Positions 56,016 through 64,000 of a stretch of DNA of 64,000 bases are shown here, piece by piece; within the stretch, counting starts at the first letter, position 1, and the number at the start of each line of letters is the position of its first letter. The position numbers and the translations under genes were made by a program. The notes under the pieces are model-generated. The model did not search any database and was not told the origin of the DNA. It saw only the letters and a list, made by a program, of their open reading frames with translations. Origin of the DNA: Aurantiochytrium sp. KH105 (Eukaryota; Sar; Bigyra; Thraustochytrida; Thraustochytriidae). The DNA lies in contig BGKB01000083.1 in the NCBI GenBank assembly GCA_003116975.1, positions 68,603-132,602 on the forward strand, read 5' to 3'.

Positions 56016-57551
56016 ATGGCGCCCAAGGCGGCCCAGCGGCCCAGCAGCAAGGCCTCCGCAGCCGCTGCTGCCCCTGCTGCTCAGGTGGCGCGCGTCAAAG
56101 ACGGGTCCGAGGCCGGGGAACTCCAGGGAGACGAGGTCATGCGCGCCTTGCAAGGGAACGCGCTGCTTGCCAAGACTGTCATGGCTCTGTGCAAGAGCGT
56201 CGCTCCCGTGAGCGCCGCGGCGCTCTTCTTCAAGCTAGTCTCATACCTTTCAGGCCACCACAAACACTTTCTTGTGCACCCGGTATCGCGAATGACCACC
56301 CTCATGAACTTGTACATGGTCGCCGAGACTGCCTTTGGCGTATACTGCGCACACGCTCGGGCGCAGGGACAAGCACTGGCGCAGAGCTCGACGCTCACGA
56401 AAGAGGAGCGCATCGCGCTCTTTGAAAAGTGCCTTGCCACTGTCGACGACCACGAGGCCTTTGCCACCTCGTGGCTTCGTGACGCCGACGCCTCGAAAGT
56501 CAGACGAGGCAACATTGAGAACTGGCTCGCCTGGAGCTTTTTCAACATGCGCTACCAGCATCTATCCCAGGACGAACGGGACGAAGTAGAGGAATACTGC
56601 AAAATTTACGAGCGCGTCACGGGCTCGCCGCTCAAAGGCGGCCACAATGGCTTGATTCGGGCCTACAGATTCTCCATCGAACCTGTCCAGTCCGCGCACC
56701 GCCCGCTCGCGTATTACTTGATTGTTCATGGTCTTTTGCAGCGCGTTCTCGCCCCAATTGGATATGCTGCGCTCGGATTCAGTGGACTAAGGTCTCAGGG
56801 TTCCTTCAAATACTACATTCGCCGCGCAAGAATTGCATCGACGGAACCGCCCATCGTCCTTTTGCACGGCATCGGCATCGGGCCACTACCGTACTTGCGC
56901 TTCGCAAAAGGTGTTCTTGCACAAGTGGGCGACTCGCGGGATGTGGTGGTGCTCGAGCTGGGCGCCATCTCGCAACAAGTGGCGCCGGCCCCGCTTCTCC
57001 CCGAGCGTTTTGTCGAAGACTTGCGAGCCATGTGCACTCGCGAGGCCCTCGCGCCAGCGCGCTTTGTGGGCCATAGCTATGGGACAATGGTCATGGCATG
57101 GATTGTCAAGAGTGCCCCGGAGCTCGCCGAGAGCTACGCGTTCTTGGATCCTGGCTGTTTCTTGCTCCATTACACCAAAGCACTCAAGGCAATCATCTAC
57201 AAGCATGCCGTCTCGGATGGCGAGAAGATTTTTGAATACTTTTTGCGCTCTGAGCTCTTTTTCAGCAACCACATGCGTCGTCATTTCTTTTGGTTCAAGA
57301 ACGTGCTGTTTTTTGAAGACATTCCTCAGCATCAAAAGGCGCTCATCATTCTAAGTGACCGGGACGACATCATGCCCGTGAAAGAGGTCGTGCGAGCATT
57401 CGACGAGCACCCGCGCCGCGGCGAGGCGCTACAGCATATTCGTATCCTGCGCCTGCCTAATCTCACGCATGGGTCTTTTCTTTTTGCCGAGGAATGCCAG
57501 CAGGTCATCGACTCTGTTGTCTCCTTTGATCGTGTGCCTTCGCACGTGTGA
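56016..57551 (+). CDS. Alpha/beta-hydrolase fold protein
   Basis: 511 residues. An Ala-rich head is followed by a helical region (about 30-280) with a possible membrane segment (about 62-100), then the hydrolase core (about 285-511). The core has the oxyanion-loop motif PPIVLLHGIGIGPLPYLRF, the nucleophile Ser354 in GHSYGT, the probable acid Asp450 in RDDIMP, and His485 in LTHGSFL. A complete triad suggests an active esterase, lipase or acyltransferase; the substrate is unknown. The ATG at 56016 follows a purine-rich leader. In-frame sequence upstream overlaps the neighbouring promoter and is not similar to anything. Confidence 0.85.
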   Translation: MAPKAAQRPSSKASAAAAAPAAQVARVKDGSEAGELQGDEVMRALQGNALLAKTVMALCKSVAPVSAAALFFKLVSYLSGHHKHFLVHPVSRMTTLMNLYMVAETAFGVYCAHARAQGQALAQSSTLTKEERIALFEKCLATVDDHEAFATSWLRDADASKVRRGNIENWLAWSFFNMRYQHLSQDERDEVEEYCKIYERVTGSPLKGGHNGLIRAYRFSIEPVQSAHRPLAYYLIVHGLLQRVLAPIGYAALGFSGLRSQGSFKYYIRRARIASTEPPIVLLHGIGIGPLPYLRFAKGVLAQVGDSRDVVVLELGAISQQVAPAPLLPERFVEDLRAMCTREALAPARFVGHSYGTMVMAWIVKSAPELAESYAFLDPGCFLLHYTKALKAIIYKHAVSDGEKIFEYFLRSELFFSNHMRRHFFWFKNVLFFEDIPQHQKALIILSDRDDIMPVKEVVRAFDEHPRRGEALQHIRILRLPNLTHGSFLFAEECQQVIDSVVSFDRVPSHV

Positions 57552-58055
57552 TTGATGCTCGCGTGCACAGCAAGAGAAAGAGAAAGACAGAAAACCCAAA
57601 AGTAGTTTGGACAGAAAGCGGTCTAGCTCATTCCTCCAACATTAATTGTATATGATAACGCTATCGATTTTGAAAGCAGTTCGTTTCCAGCATGTGCGGA
57701 GCTGTAGTTGCATTGACTACATTTCACTCATCTATTTGTTGCTCGCCTCAAGAGCGTGGGTACTTTGCTGGCCCTACCTTCTCGTTCTTTCCCCTAACAA
57801 CAAGGGAAAAAAGCAAACGTTGGTATACTTTCTATTGCACAACGATTTCCTCGAGATAACGCTGCGCAGATTTTGTTGCTTGATATATTGCGTTTCGCGA
57901 GAACGAGGCACGACCAGATGATCGATACAAATAAGATCTGTGCACATTCCATCGGCTCACGTTTGAGGCGATGCAACTTTATTTGTCCCTACCTTTTTTT
58001 TTAGAAAGCTCGCAAAAGCCTTCATGGACTGGCACTCTCTTGGCCATTTCCATTT
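57552..58055. other. Convergent 3' intergenic region
   Basis: 504 AT-rich bases. A TTTATT at 57978-57983 is a possible poly(A) signal for the minus-strand transporter. No gene is seen. Confidence 0.5.
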
Positions 58056-59819
58056 TCACGTCTGTCGTGGCGGACCGCCTGAGCGCATAATCTCGATTTT
58101 CAGATCGCTTTCCGCACGTTGTATCACAGCCTTCCCAAAGTAAAAACAACCTCCCACGGTGCAAGTGAGACCAATGAATTGCCACACCGTGTAGGAGTCG
58201 CGAGGCAGGCCAAGACGACTATAAAGTGGTGACGCGGAAGCGACACTGACAACAGGAATGATGACCCCGTTGGCCACGAAAAAGAGAACAGCAGAACCTT
58301 CGTCAATCACGATCAGCATGAGCAAATTGAAGGCACAGACGGTGATGATGTAGGTCCAAGTCGAAATGGCCGCACTCGAGCAGTTCTCTTTGCCATAAGC
58401 TGGGTGCCCCGTCACCGGGTCGTACGTGTTGAGTCCAAGGAAACCGCATCGAAAACCATCGATAAAGTTGGCCATGATTTCGCCGCGCTCAATCTGGTTA
58501 AGGTCATCCATGTCTCGATTCTGAATCCAGACACCCAGGGGGACGAGAAAGAGACCAATGACGAATTGGAAAATTGCTACCCAGGCATTGAGTTGGTGCG
58601 CATCGCAGCGGAAGCGTGGCTGGGTCAGGACCCACTCTTTGAGGCAGCCACCCAGGGCCAGAGGGAAGCACGATATTGCAAAGACGACAGTCCACATGGC
58701 ATCAGATTGTCCCGGGCCGCCCTTGATGACGTTCACCAGACAGAGAACAACGCCAAGTAGGACCATGATGGCGCCAATCACGTGACGCCGCGAAAAGCTG
58801 CGCCCAAGCATAAAGGCCGAGAGACCCATGGACATTGGAATGGAGAGCTGCTGGAGAATTAGACGCAAGGCACCTCCAAGGCCATGGCTCGCGAGAAGAT
58901 TAATGTACAGAGCGATGGTATCGCACAGAGCCATGACGCCGACAAGCCAGAAAAATTGGTGGCGCGCAAAGACCGCCCTCGCGCGTTCGATCATGCTGCG
59001 CCGCAGCCCTTGGGGCGTAGTGTGACGTCCATGCAAATAAGACTCGGCACGTTCGTCGAAATCGTCAAAGAAATTTCGACTGCTGTGGTTTCGCCCATGA
59101 CCTCCACCTGGACCAAAGCGGCCGTCGACATCTTCGTCATAGACCCCCTCGCTACCGCCAAAATTGTAGTCGTCTTCTTCAGAAATGTATGACGTGCTCG
59201 TGGCGCGGGATTCACGCCCGGAACCAGGAGTGAGCCAACGGCGCGTCTTGGCGCGACGGCGCCGAGCTTCTTCGAGACCATACAGTGTGGAAAAGAAAAT
59301 GATGCACGTCAGCACGACGGCCTGGTCGAGGAAGCACCTGTACGGGGCCATGAGCACCTTGCCATTGACGGTGTAGCTGATTGTCTCTGCGCTGCCGCAA
59401 AGAATGAGGAGCGCGAGAATGGCGAGAAGCTTGGCCTGTTTACGCCATCCCCATTGGGCCATGGTGGCAGCCTCTTGCTCATCGACATCGTTCTCCGCGA
59501 GAAGAGGTCTGCTCATGTTGTCTGCAAGTCTGGGCCCGCGTGGACTGTTCCCAAGGCTTGCGTTGCTCGCATTACTCGCGAGCGAGAGGCTGTTCTGGCT
59601 CGTAACGGCGCGGAAGAGGTCGTCGGCGCTGGTGCCCTGGACAGTAGTATCCTCAAAGCTTCCGGAGCCCCAGCTCCCGCTGCGAAGACCCGAGTTCGAG
59701 CGGAGACCTCCGAGTCGCATCGAGACCGGCGGTCTCTCTCCCAAGCGCGCGGAGAGCTCGTCTTCCTCGTCGGTGTCGGCGTCGCCCCCGCGGGCTCGCG
59801 CCGTCTGCGCCAGCGCCAT
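58056..59819 (-). CDS. CRT-like (chloroquine-resistance-transporter family) drug/metabolite transporter
   Basis: 587 residues from the ATG at 59819. The cytosolic head of about 150 residues is Ser/Arg-rich. About ten membrane helices follow, starting LLAILALLILCGSAETISYT. An acidic and Gly-rich loop lies between helices 2 and 3. The CRT/CLT-like helix hairpin LILQQLSIPMSMGLSAFMLG is followed by FSRRHVIGAIMVLLGVVLCL. A lumenal loop with Cys residues (FRCGFLGLN; ENCSS) precedes the last helices. PfCRT and plant CLTs move glutathione, peptides or amino acids across vacuolar or plastid membranes. The assignment within the drug/metabolite-transporter superfamily is good; the substrate is open. Confidence 0.8.
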   Translation of the reverse strand: MALAQTARARGGDADTDEEDELSARLGERPPVSMRLGGLRSNSGLRSGSWGSGSFEDTTVQGTSADDLFRAVTSQNSLSLASNASNASLGNSPRGPRLADNMSRPLLAENDVDEQEAATMAQWGWRKQAKLLAILALLILCGSAETISYTVNGKVLMAPYRCFLDQAVVLTCIIFFSTLYGLEEARRRRAKTRRWLTPGSGRESRATSTSYISEEDDYNFGGSEGVYDEDVDGRFGPGGGHGRNHSSRNFFDDFDERAESYLHGRHTTPQGLRRSMIERARAVFARHQFFWLVGVMALCDTIALYINLLASHGLGGALRLILQQLSIPMSMGLSAFMLGRSFSRRHVIGAIMVLLGVVLCLVNVIKGGPGQSDAMWTVVFAISCFPLALGGCLKEWVLTQPRFRCDAHQLNAWVAIFQFVIGLFLVPLGVWIQNRDMDDLNQIERGEIMANFIDGFRCGFLGLNTYDPVTGHPAYGKENCSSAAISTWTYIITVCAFNLLMLIVIDEGSAVLFFVANGVIIPVVSVASASPLYSRLGLPRDSYTVWQFIGLTCTVGGCFYFGKAVIQRAESDLKIEIMRSGGPPRQT

Positions 59820-60481
59820 CTCGGCCAGCCGCCACCGGCCAGAGCCAGCCAGCCCTTCTTCCCGCACGCGAAGCGACTCGACTCGACGCGACTCGACTCG
59901 ACTCGACTTGCCGTGGCCCGAGCCTCGCCGCCGTCCTCGCGCTCCACGGCAGCAGGCACGCCGGGCTGGGCGCGGCCAGCAGAGCCCGCCCGCGAGCCAG
60001 CGCGCGCGGACTTTGGATTCTGCGCACGGGGTCCGCGGAGGAAAAAGTCGACGAGACGCGTCGCGGATGTAGTAGTACGGTCGAACACGCCAGCCATCTT
60101 TCTGCTTCTTGGCAGCGAGGGCGGGGGAGGGTCAGCGGTGACCTGCTGGAGTCGATCCAGTCAAAACTCGGCTCACCGATGTCAGCGGCAAGACGAGGCG
60201 ATGGGGCACAGCGACGGACGACAGATCAGAACAGGAAACTCATCACAGCGTCGAAACAGCACGCCTCGCGCCGCTCGCGAGGCTTTTACCGCAACGACGA
60301 AGACAACAACAAGATCAATCAGGAGGTCGATTTTTGTTTCACAATTTTCGGCCAGCTGCATCTGGCTGCAGCCAGCGACGTAAAGTGGGTGCATTCACTA
60401 GTACGGCGAAGATAGATGGCATCCCTTTTCCCACAAAGGCGTTAACGCCGGATACCAAAATTGGATAATGTTACTGTATAC
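59820..60481. other. Intergenic region upstream of the CRT-like gene
   Basis: 662 bases. A (CGACT)n run at 59874-59910 lies just upstream of the transporter ATG. A minus-strand ATG at 60097 begins a short plausible peptide (MAGVFDRTTTSATRLVDFF) that is not in frame with the transporter and could be an upstream exon or 5' leader. No other gene is seen. Confidence 0.4.
59874..59910 (+). repeat. (CGACT)n pentanucleotide microsatellite
   Basis: About seven units, one with a CGACG variant, located just 5' of the CRT-like start codon. Confidence 0.9.
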
Positions 60482-61750
60482 CTAGGCCTGCACGGATTCT
60501 GAAGGCGTTTGCATGAAGCGAGTGGTGATGACGGACACCAGGACACTGACAGCCGCGACAATGGAGACTTTGAAAAAGGCAAAGCCATTGCTGGATTCCT
60601 GTCCAGGGGCCACGCCGTTAAAATCGCCCCAAGTCTTGGAGACAAAGAGGTCTTTGCTCTTCGCCAGGGTGGTCACAAAAGGTCCAAGCACGCCTGTGAA
60701 TCCAGTATACATGACCCCACTGCGCGGGCCGAGTGGAACCACCATGACCAGATCGCTCGGCGATTGGTGAAGCGAATACTTTGCCGACGGCGTTTTGCCC
60801 TTGACGATGGCCGATATGTTTTTTACTGCAATGCTAACCATTTGGTTCGCAAAATAGGCCATCTTGTTTTCTGCTAGTGCGCAGACGTCACCCACGGCAA
60901 AAACGCCAGGAATTACCTCGCCTTGCGCATTCAGCACACGCATTTGCAAATCTACATGCACGTGCTTGCTCGTGTCAAGCCACTCGCTCGGGAAAGTTTC
61001 CGTGTTTGGCGTGGCACCAACACAAAGAAAGGTGAGATCCGCTGTTATTTCTTGGCCGTCCGAAAGAGGAATCGTTCGCTTCCCCACAATGCTGGGCTCG
61101 CTGCCAAAGTCCGCAAGGTCCATCTTGGCTTTCGCATTCAGAAAGACACGGATCCCGAGCGCTTCGAGTTGCGCGTTGAGAGCCTTGTGGAACTTGGGGG
61201 GCAAGGACGGTTGCGAGTGGCTGATGAGCGTCGGGCCCGCTTGCACAATGCTGACAGCCTTGTCCGGGTAGAACGACTTGATTTCGCCAGCGAGCTCGAC
61301 GCCCACGACGCCACCGCCTACAATCGCAATGGACTCGGCTCCCTTGACTTGTGCAACGCATTTGGAGAAATAGTCACGCAGGTCCGTTTCGCTCGTAATG
61401 CCGGCTGAGGGTTCGCCGGGGGACCTGTTGACGGCTCCGGTGGCAAGCACGCAGTAGTCAAAGGGGATCGATTCGCCCGAGTCCAGCTTCACCGCTTCCG
61501 GTGTCACTTCTGTGACGACGCCAACGATGATTTTGCCGTGCTTGAGAAGCTTGTCGCGCGGAATCAGCACCTTTTCATCCCAGCCTTCGATGATTGCAGC
61601 GCGCAAGGCGCCAATTTTATGCACAAAGTGCTCACGACGGTCGACGAGTGTCACCTCAACCTTATCTGTCTCTGCGAGCGCGTCCAGCTGCTTGGCCACG
61701 GCACTGCCGGCGTAGCCGCTGCCTACCACCACGACCTTGACCGTCGCCAT
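60482..61750 (-). CDS. FSP1/AIFM2-like NAD(P)H oxidoreductase with C-terminal membrane anchor
   Basis: 422 residues from the ATG at 61750. The FAD-binding motif VVVGSGYAGSAVAKQL is at the start. The second dinucleotide site, AIVGGGVVGVELAGEI, is at about 147-162. The flavin motif GVFAVGDVCAL precedes a segment with NQMVSIAVKNI. This order matches AIFM2/FSP1, AMID and related type-II NADH dehydrogenase-like proteins that reduce ubiquinone or vitamin K. A C-terminal helix (VSIVAAVSVLVSVITTRFM, about 395-415) would anchor it. There is no N-terminal Gly for myristoylation, in contrast to human FSP1. Confidence 0.88.
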   Translation of the reverse strand: MATVKVVVVGSGYAGSAVAKQLDALAETDKVEVTLVDRREHFVHKIGALRAAIIEGWDEKVLIPRDKLLKHGKIIVGVVTEVTPEAVKLDSGESIPFDYCVLATGAVNRSPGEPSAGITSETDLRDYFSKCVAQVKGAESIAIVGGGVVGVELAGEIKSFYPDKAVSIVQAGPTLISHSQPSLPPKFHKALNAQLEALGIRVFLNAKAKMDLADFGSEPSIVGKRTIPLSDGQEITADLTFLCVGATPNTETFPSEWLDTSKHVHVDLQMRVLNAQGEVIPGVFAVGDVCALAENKMAYFANQMVSIAVKNISAIVKGKTPSAKYSLHQSPSDLVMVVPLGPRSGVMYTGFTGVLGPFVTTLAKSKDLFVSKTWGDFNGVAPGQESSNGFAFFKVSIVAAVSVLVSVITTRFMQTPSESVQA

Positions 61751-62973
61751 GGCTTTGTTTCCTCGCTGTACTCCCCCGTGTCCTCCCTCCGCTTTTCTGT
61801 TCTCTCCAATTCGAGTTTGCCGGCGCTCGCCCGTGTGCGCGTCCACATCCTCGATCGCTCACTGGATGGATTCCCTGTTCCTGGCCTCGGAGTGCGGCTG
61901 TCTGGGCCCGAGACAAGACGCTGCTACTTTCTTATTTTAGCGGTATACTACGTGGAATGGGTGCGCTCTCGGGATGCTGACAGGTCCGTCACCGTGGCAG
62001 CCTTCAAGTTGTTTGTGGTGGCGTTTGCGTATCGACACGAGACAGGAGCATCGGCCGCCAAGGACCTCGGCTGTGCGTTCCGAGGTGCGGGCGGCCACTG
62101 CTTGGACTGGGGACGGCGTCATGAGGTTTGTATGAATCTTTTGATGATTTGCAGAGTGAGAGGGGGGATTGTGTATAGGACGAGCGGGGATGAAACGCGG
62201 GAAAGGACCGAGGCCGACCGAGGCCATAAAATGAAGACCGCAGGGGCACGAAAAGAATGCTTGCTCATCATCATCTTGATGGAATGCGAGAAGGTGCTTT
62301 CCTAAGGAATATGCCACGTGAAGTGTAGGCGTAACAAAAGTCATCAGGCAAAGGAAGGTTGTACAATAAATGATGGATGGTGGACCAAAGAAGTCACCCA
62401 CCCCTTTGTTTCGCATTGCAACGTGGCATAGACGTCAAGCAGAAAAAAAGCAAAGCGAATGTGCGCGTGAACAGTAAATCAGTTTTTAACATCAATGCGA
62501 ACATGGTTTGCGTCACGTATGTGAGCTGCGCTTGGACAAAGGGACTTTCGGTGTTATAGTGAAAGATCATACCCGGGCTTGAGAACATGAAGCGGTGAGC
62601 TGAAGTCAAAAGTGCAAAAGATCTTACCCATTTTCTAAAAGTGAACTCGAATACATCGCGTTTACTTGAAGACATCAAATTCAAACCAGGTAACCTGTAG
62701 GAATAACTTCTAACCAAGGAAGATCGCGACAAAACCCGCTCGCAATACCAACCCGGCTTGGTTGTCCGGGATTTTCTCCAAAGTTCGATCAATTTATCAT
62801 TCAAACACTGACGAAGGCATTCGTAGATCCATCGTCCGTCATCAAAAGTAGGAGGAAGCAATCTGTTGCTCTTACACGAAGTCGAAAAGAGGGTATCTAC
62901 AAGCGGCAAAAATATTTCTCAGTTGCTTTCACGAAGGCTTCGTCTGCTAAGAGGGTCGATGAACAGGTTTTCT
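61751..62973. other. Intergenic region, one doubtful minus-strand frame
   Basis: 1.2 kb, AT-rich in its second half. A minus-strand frame of 171 codons (62394-62909) lacks an ATG near its beginning and resembles no family. It reads DGRWIYECLRQCLND and SPGMIFHYNTESPF. I list it only as a possible exon or chance frame. Confidence 0.35.
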
Positions 62974-63288
62974 TCATGCAGTGGATGCTTGCGGAAGAAC
63001 GAGCGTGGCAAGGGCCTTTTGCAGGTCGCCACCGGCTTCCCTAAGCGCGCGAAGCGCCTGTGTCTTTTCCATCTCGAACTCCTTGACGACGAGGTCGACG
63101 TCGGCGTCCTTGACCTCGACCTTGGCCAGCTCCTTTTCACGCGCAAGTTCTTCCTCTTTGGCTTTCGTCTCTGCGACAGCAAGTTCTTGAAGTGCCTCCT
63201 GGATCGTCTGCCCGGACGCGTTGGCGCCCGACGCGGCGGCCTCCTCGCCCTCGTTCATGCGCTCCATGGCGGAGCTATCCTTGGCCAT
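62974..63288 (-). CDS. HYPK: HYPK-like UBA-domain protein (NatA-associated)
   Basis: 104 residues. A polar, Ala/Glu-rich head is followed by a long charged helix (about 30-62, EELAREKELAKVEVKDADVD) and a C-terminal UBA-like domain (LVVKEFEMEKTQALRALREA plus GGDLQKALATLV). Human HYPK has the same layout and the matching segment begins VKKEDLELIMTEMEI. HYPK binds and inhibits the N-terminal acetyltransferase NatA on ribosomes. The ATG at 63288 gives the typical length, slightly shorter than human (121 to 129). Confidence 0.82.
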   Translation of the reverse strand: MAKDSSAMERMNEGEEAAASGANASGQTIQEALQELAVAETKAKEEELAREKELAKVEVKDADVDLVVKEFEMEKTQALRALREAGGDLQKALATLVLPQASTA

Positions 63289-63722
63289 CTTGTCTACTCT
63301 TTGTCACGCGTTCGTCCGAAGCGCAGGCAGAGCAAACGGCGTGGACTCCGCGAGACGTCGAGGGAAGACCTCCCACGAGGAACTCTCTTTCCTTTTGCGC
63401 TGACCGGCCCGCACGCAACCCCCTTCGGTCGCTTGGCGATGGTCAATCAATCAGTCAATCGATCGTTCATCTTTATCGCGAGCACCCAACTTGAAGGCAA
63501 GTGAGCTAAACGGCAATCACAAAGGGTGATAAAGACCATTTACAACTGCAACAAAAAAATTTCTGCAACACGCCTATTCTTGACACCACACATCTCCTGG
63601 CCGCACATTGTTTGGCGCAGGCATTCGAAGACCTACAGCTATACTAGTATAACAACTCGGGCTCGCAAGAACAGATTCATCCGTCTTTTGTCGTTGAGAC
63701 CGCCTACCAGTCCCCTCCCTCC
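63289..63722. promoter_or_regulatory. Divergent promoter region (HYPK / right-edge gene)
   Basis: 434 bases, with (TCAA)n at about 63446-63462. No gene is seen. Confidence 0.4.
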
Positions 63723-63959
63723 ATGGGAACCCTGCAGCAGCAGCAGCACCTGCCATGGCTGCTGCTACTGATTGCAGTGGCCGCTTGCAGGGGCCGCGCC
63801 TCTCCGGCCCCTCGGGGTTATCTAGTCCCTTCCCTCCTTAGTCTCCCTCTCCACCCCATTCTCCCCCTTTCCCAGGAGCACTGCAGACCCGCACGTCTTT
63901 CAACTCCGTCTTCCGAGTTACCCCCCTCCGCCCCCTCCGCCCCCCTCTCTCCCACGTAA
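63723..63959 (+). CDS. Possible first exon of a secreted protein at the right edge
   Basis: 78 residues from an ATG. It opens like a signal peptide (LPWLLLLIAVAACRGRASP) and becomes Pro/Ser/Leu-rich. The stop TAA overlaps CAC|GTAACC, a possible splice donor, so the gene may continue past the window. The tail is low complexity and gives no family. Confidence 0.3.
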   Translation: MGTLQQQQHLPWLLLLIAVAACRGRASPAPRGYLVPSLLSLPLHPILPLSQEHCRPARLSTPSSELPPSAPSAPLSPT

Positions 63960-64000
63960 CCCCGCCCACCCAGCTACGCCCCCAATCGATGGTGTGGCTG

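Noticed and set aside
62394-62909. 171-codon minus-strand frame in AT-rich DNA
   Set aside because: It has no ATG near its beginning and no recognisable domain; it is kept only as a note in the intergenic entry.
1-64000. tRNA and rRNA genes
   Set aside because: I looked for TTCGANNC-type B boxes with a matching acceptor in the intergenic regions. Isolated hits (e.g. near 6146 and 19330) lack the rest of a tRNA.
1-64000. Retroelements, DNA transposons and viral insertions
   Set aside because: I saw no reverse transcriptase, integrase, transposase or capsid motif, and no long terminal or inverted repeats. The S74 domain alone is not evidence of a resident virus.

Overview
This window reads as nuclear DNA from a compact, GC-rich, intron-poor protist. 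The gene set is eukaryotic: a nuclear-pore gp210, prolidase, a COMM-domain protein, HYPK, a lipoyl-transferase, a class I HDAC relative, a TMEM63/CSC1 channel and Kelch-BTB proteins. Nearly every gene is one uninterrupted frame, and only one intron (88 nt) can be placed. Low-complexity tails and trinucleotide or pentanucleotide repeats are common, and no plastid gene is seen. A thraustochytrid-like stramenopile (Labyrinthulea) fits best. That placement is inferred from gene style, not from a marker gene.

Layout, left to right (+ or - strand). NUP210 (+, cut by the left edge) and a sulfotransferase (+) converge on a secreted S74-chaperone protein (-). Prolidase (+) and a coiled-coil tail-anchored protein (+) converge on a TTL-family protein with a signal peptide or anchor (-). 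A kinase with ten 44-residue repeats (+) converges on a membrane-anchored S1 protease (-). Next on the minus strand are an SND3/PHO88-ankyrin fusion with one intron and a Ser-rich unknown. A class I HDAC pseudoenzyme (+) converges on a two-helix micro-protein (-) and a SETD3/4-like methyltransferase (-). A double Kelch-BTB protein (+), a YeeE/YedE transporter (+) and a LarA-like protein (+) converge on LIPT2 (-). COMMD6 (+) and an unknown two-helix membrane protein (+) converge on a CSC1/TMEM63-like channel (-). An alpha/beta hydrolase (+) converges on a CRT-like transporter (-), followed by an FSP1/AIFM2-like oxidoreductase (-) and HYPK (-). A possible secreted first exon lies at the right edge (+). 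Six head-to-head gene pairs probably share divergent promoter regions.

The genes do not form one pathway. The most notable observations are: (1) a class I histone deacetylase paralogue that has lost all three zinc ligands and the catalytic Tyr but keeps the fold signature; (2) an SRP-independent ER-targeting subunit (SND3/PHO88) fused to ankyrin repeats; (3) a secreted repetitive protein ending in a phage-type self-cleaving trimerisation chaperone with its Ser-Lys dyad intact; (4) a eukaryotic LarA-like protein keeping all nickel-pincer ligands, beside a YeeE/YedE sulfur transporter and next to the lipoyl-transferase gene; (5) an exact duplication of a six-blade Kelch plus BTB plus BACK module. 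No tRNA, rRNA, CRISPR array or intact mobile element was recognised.
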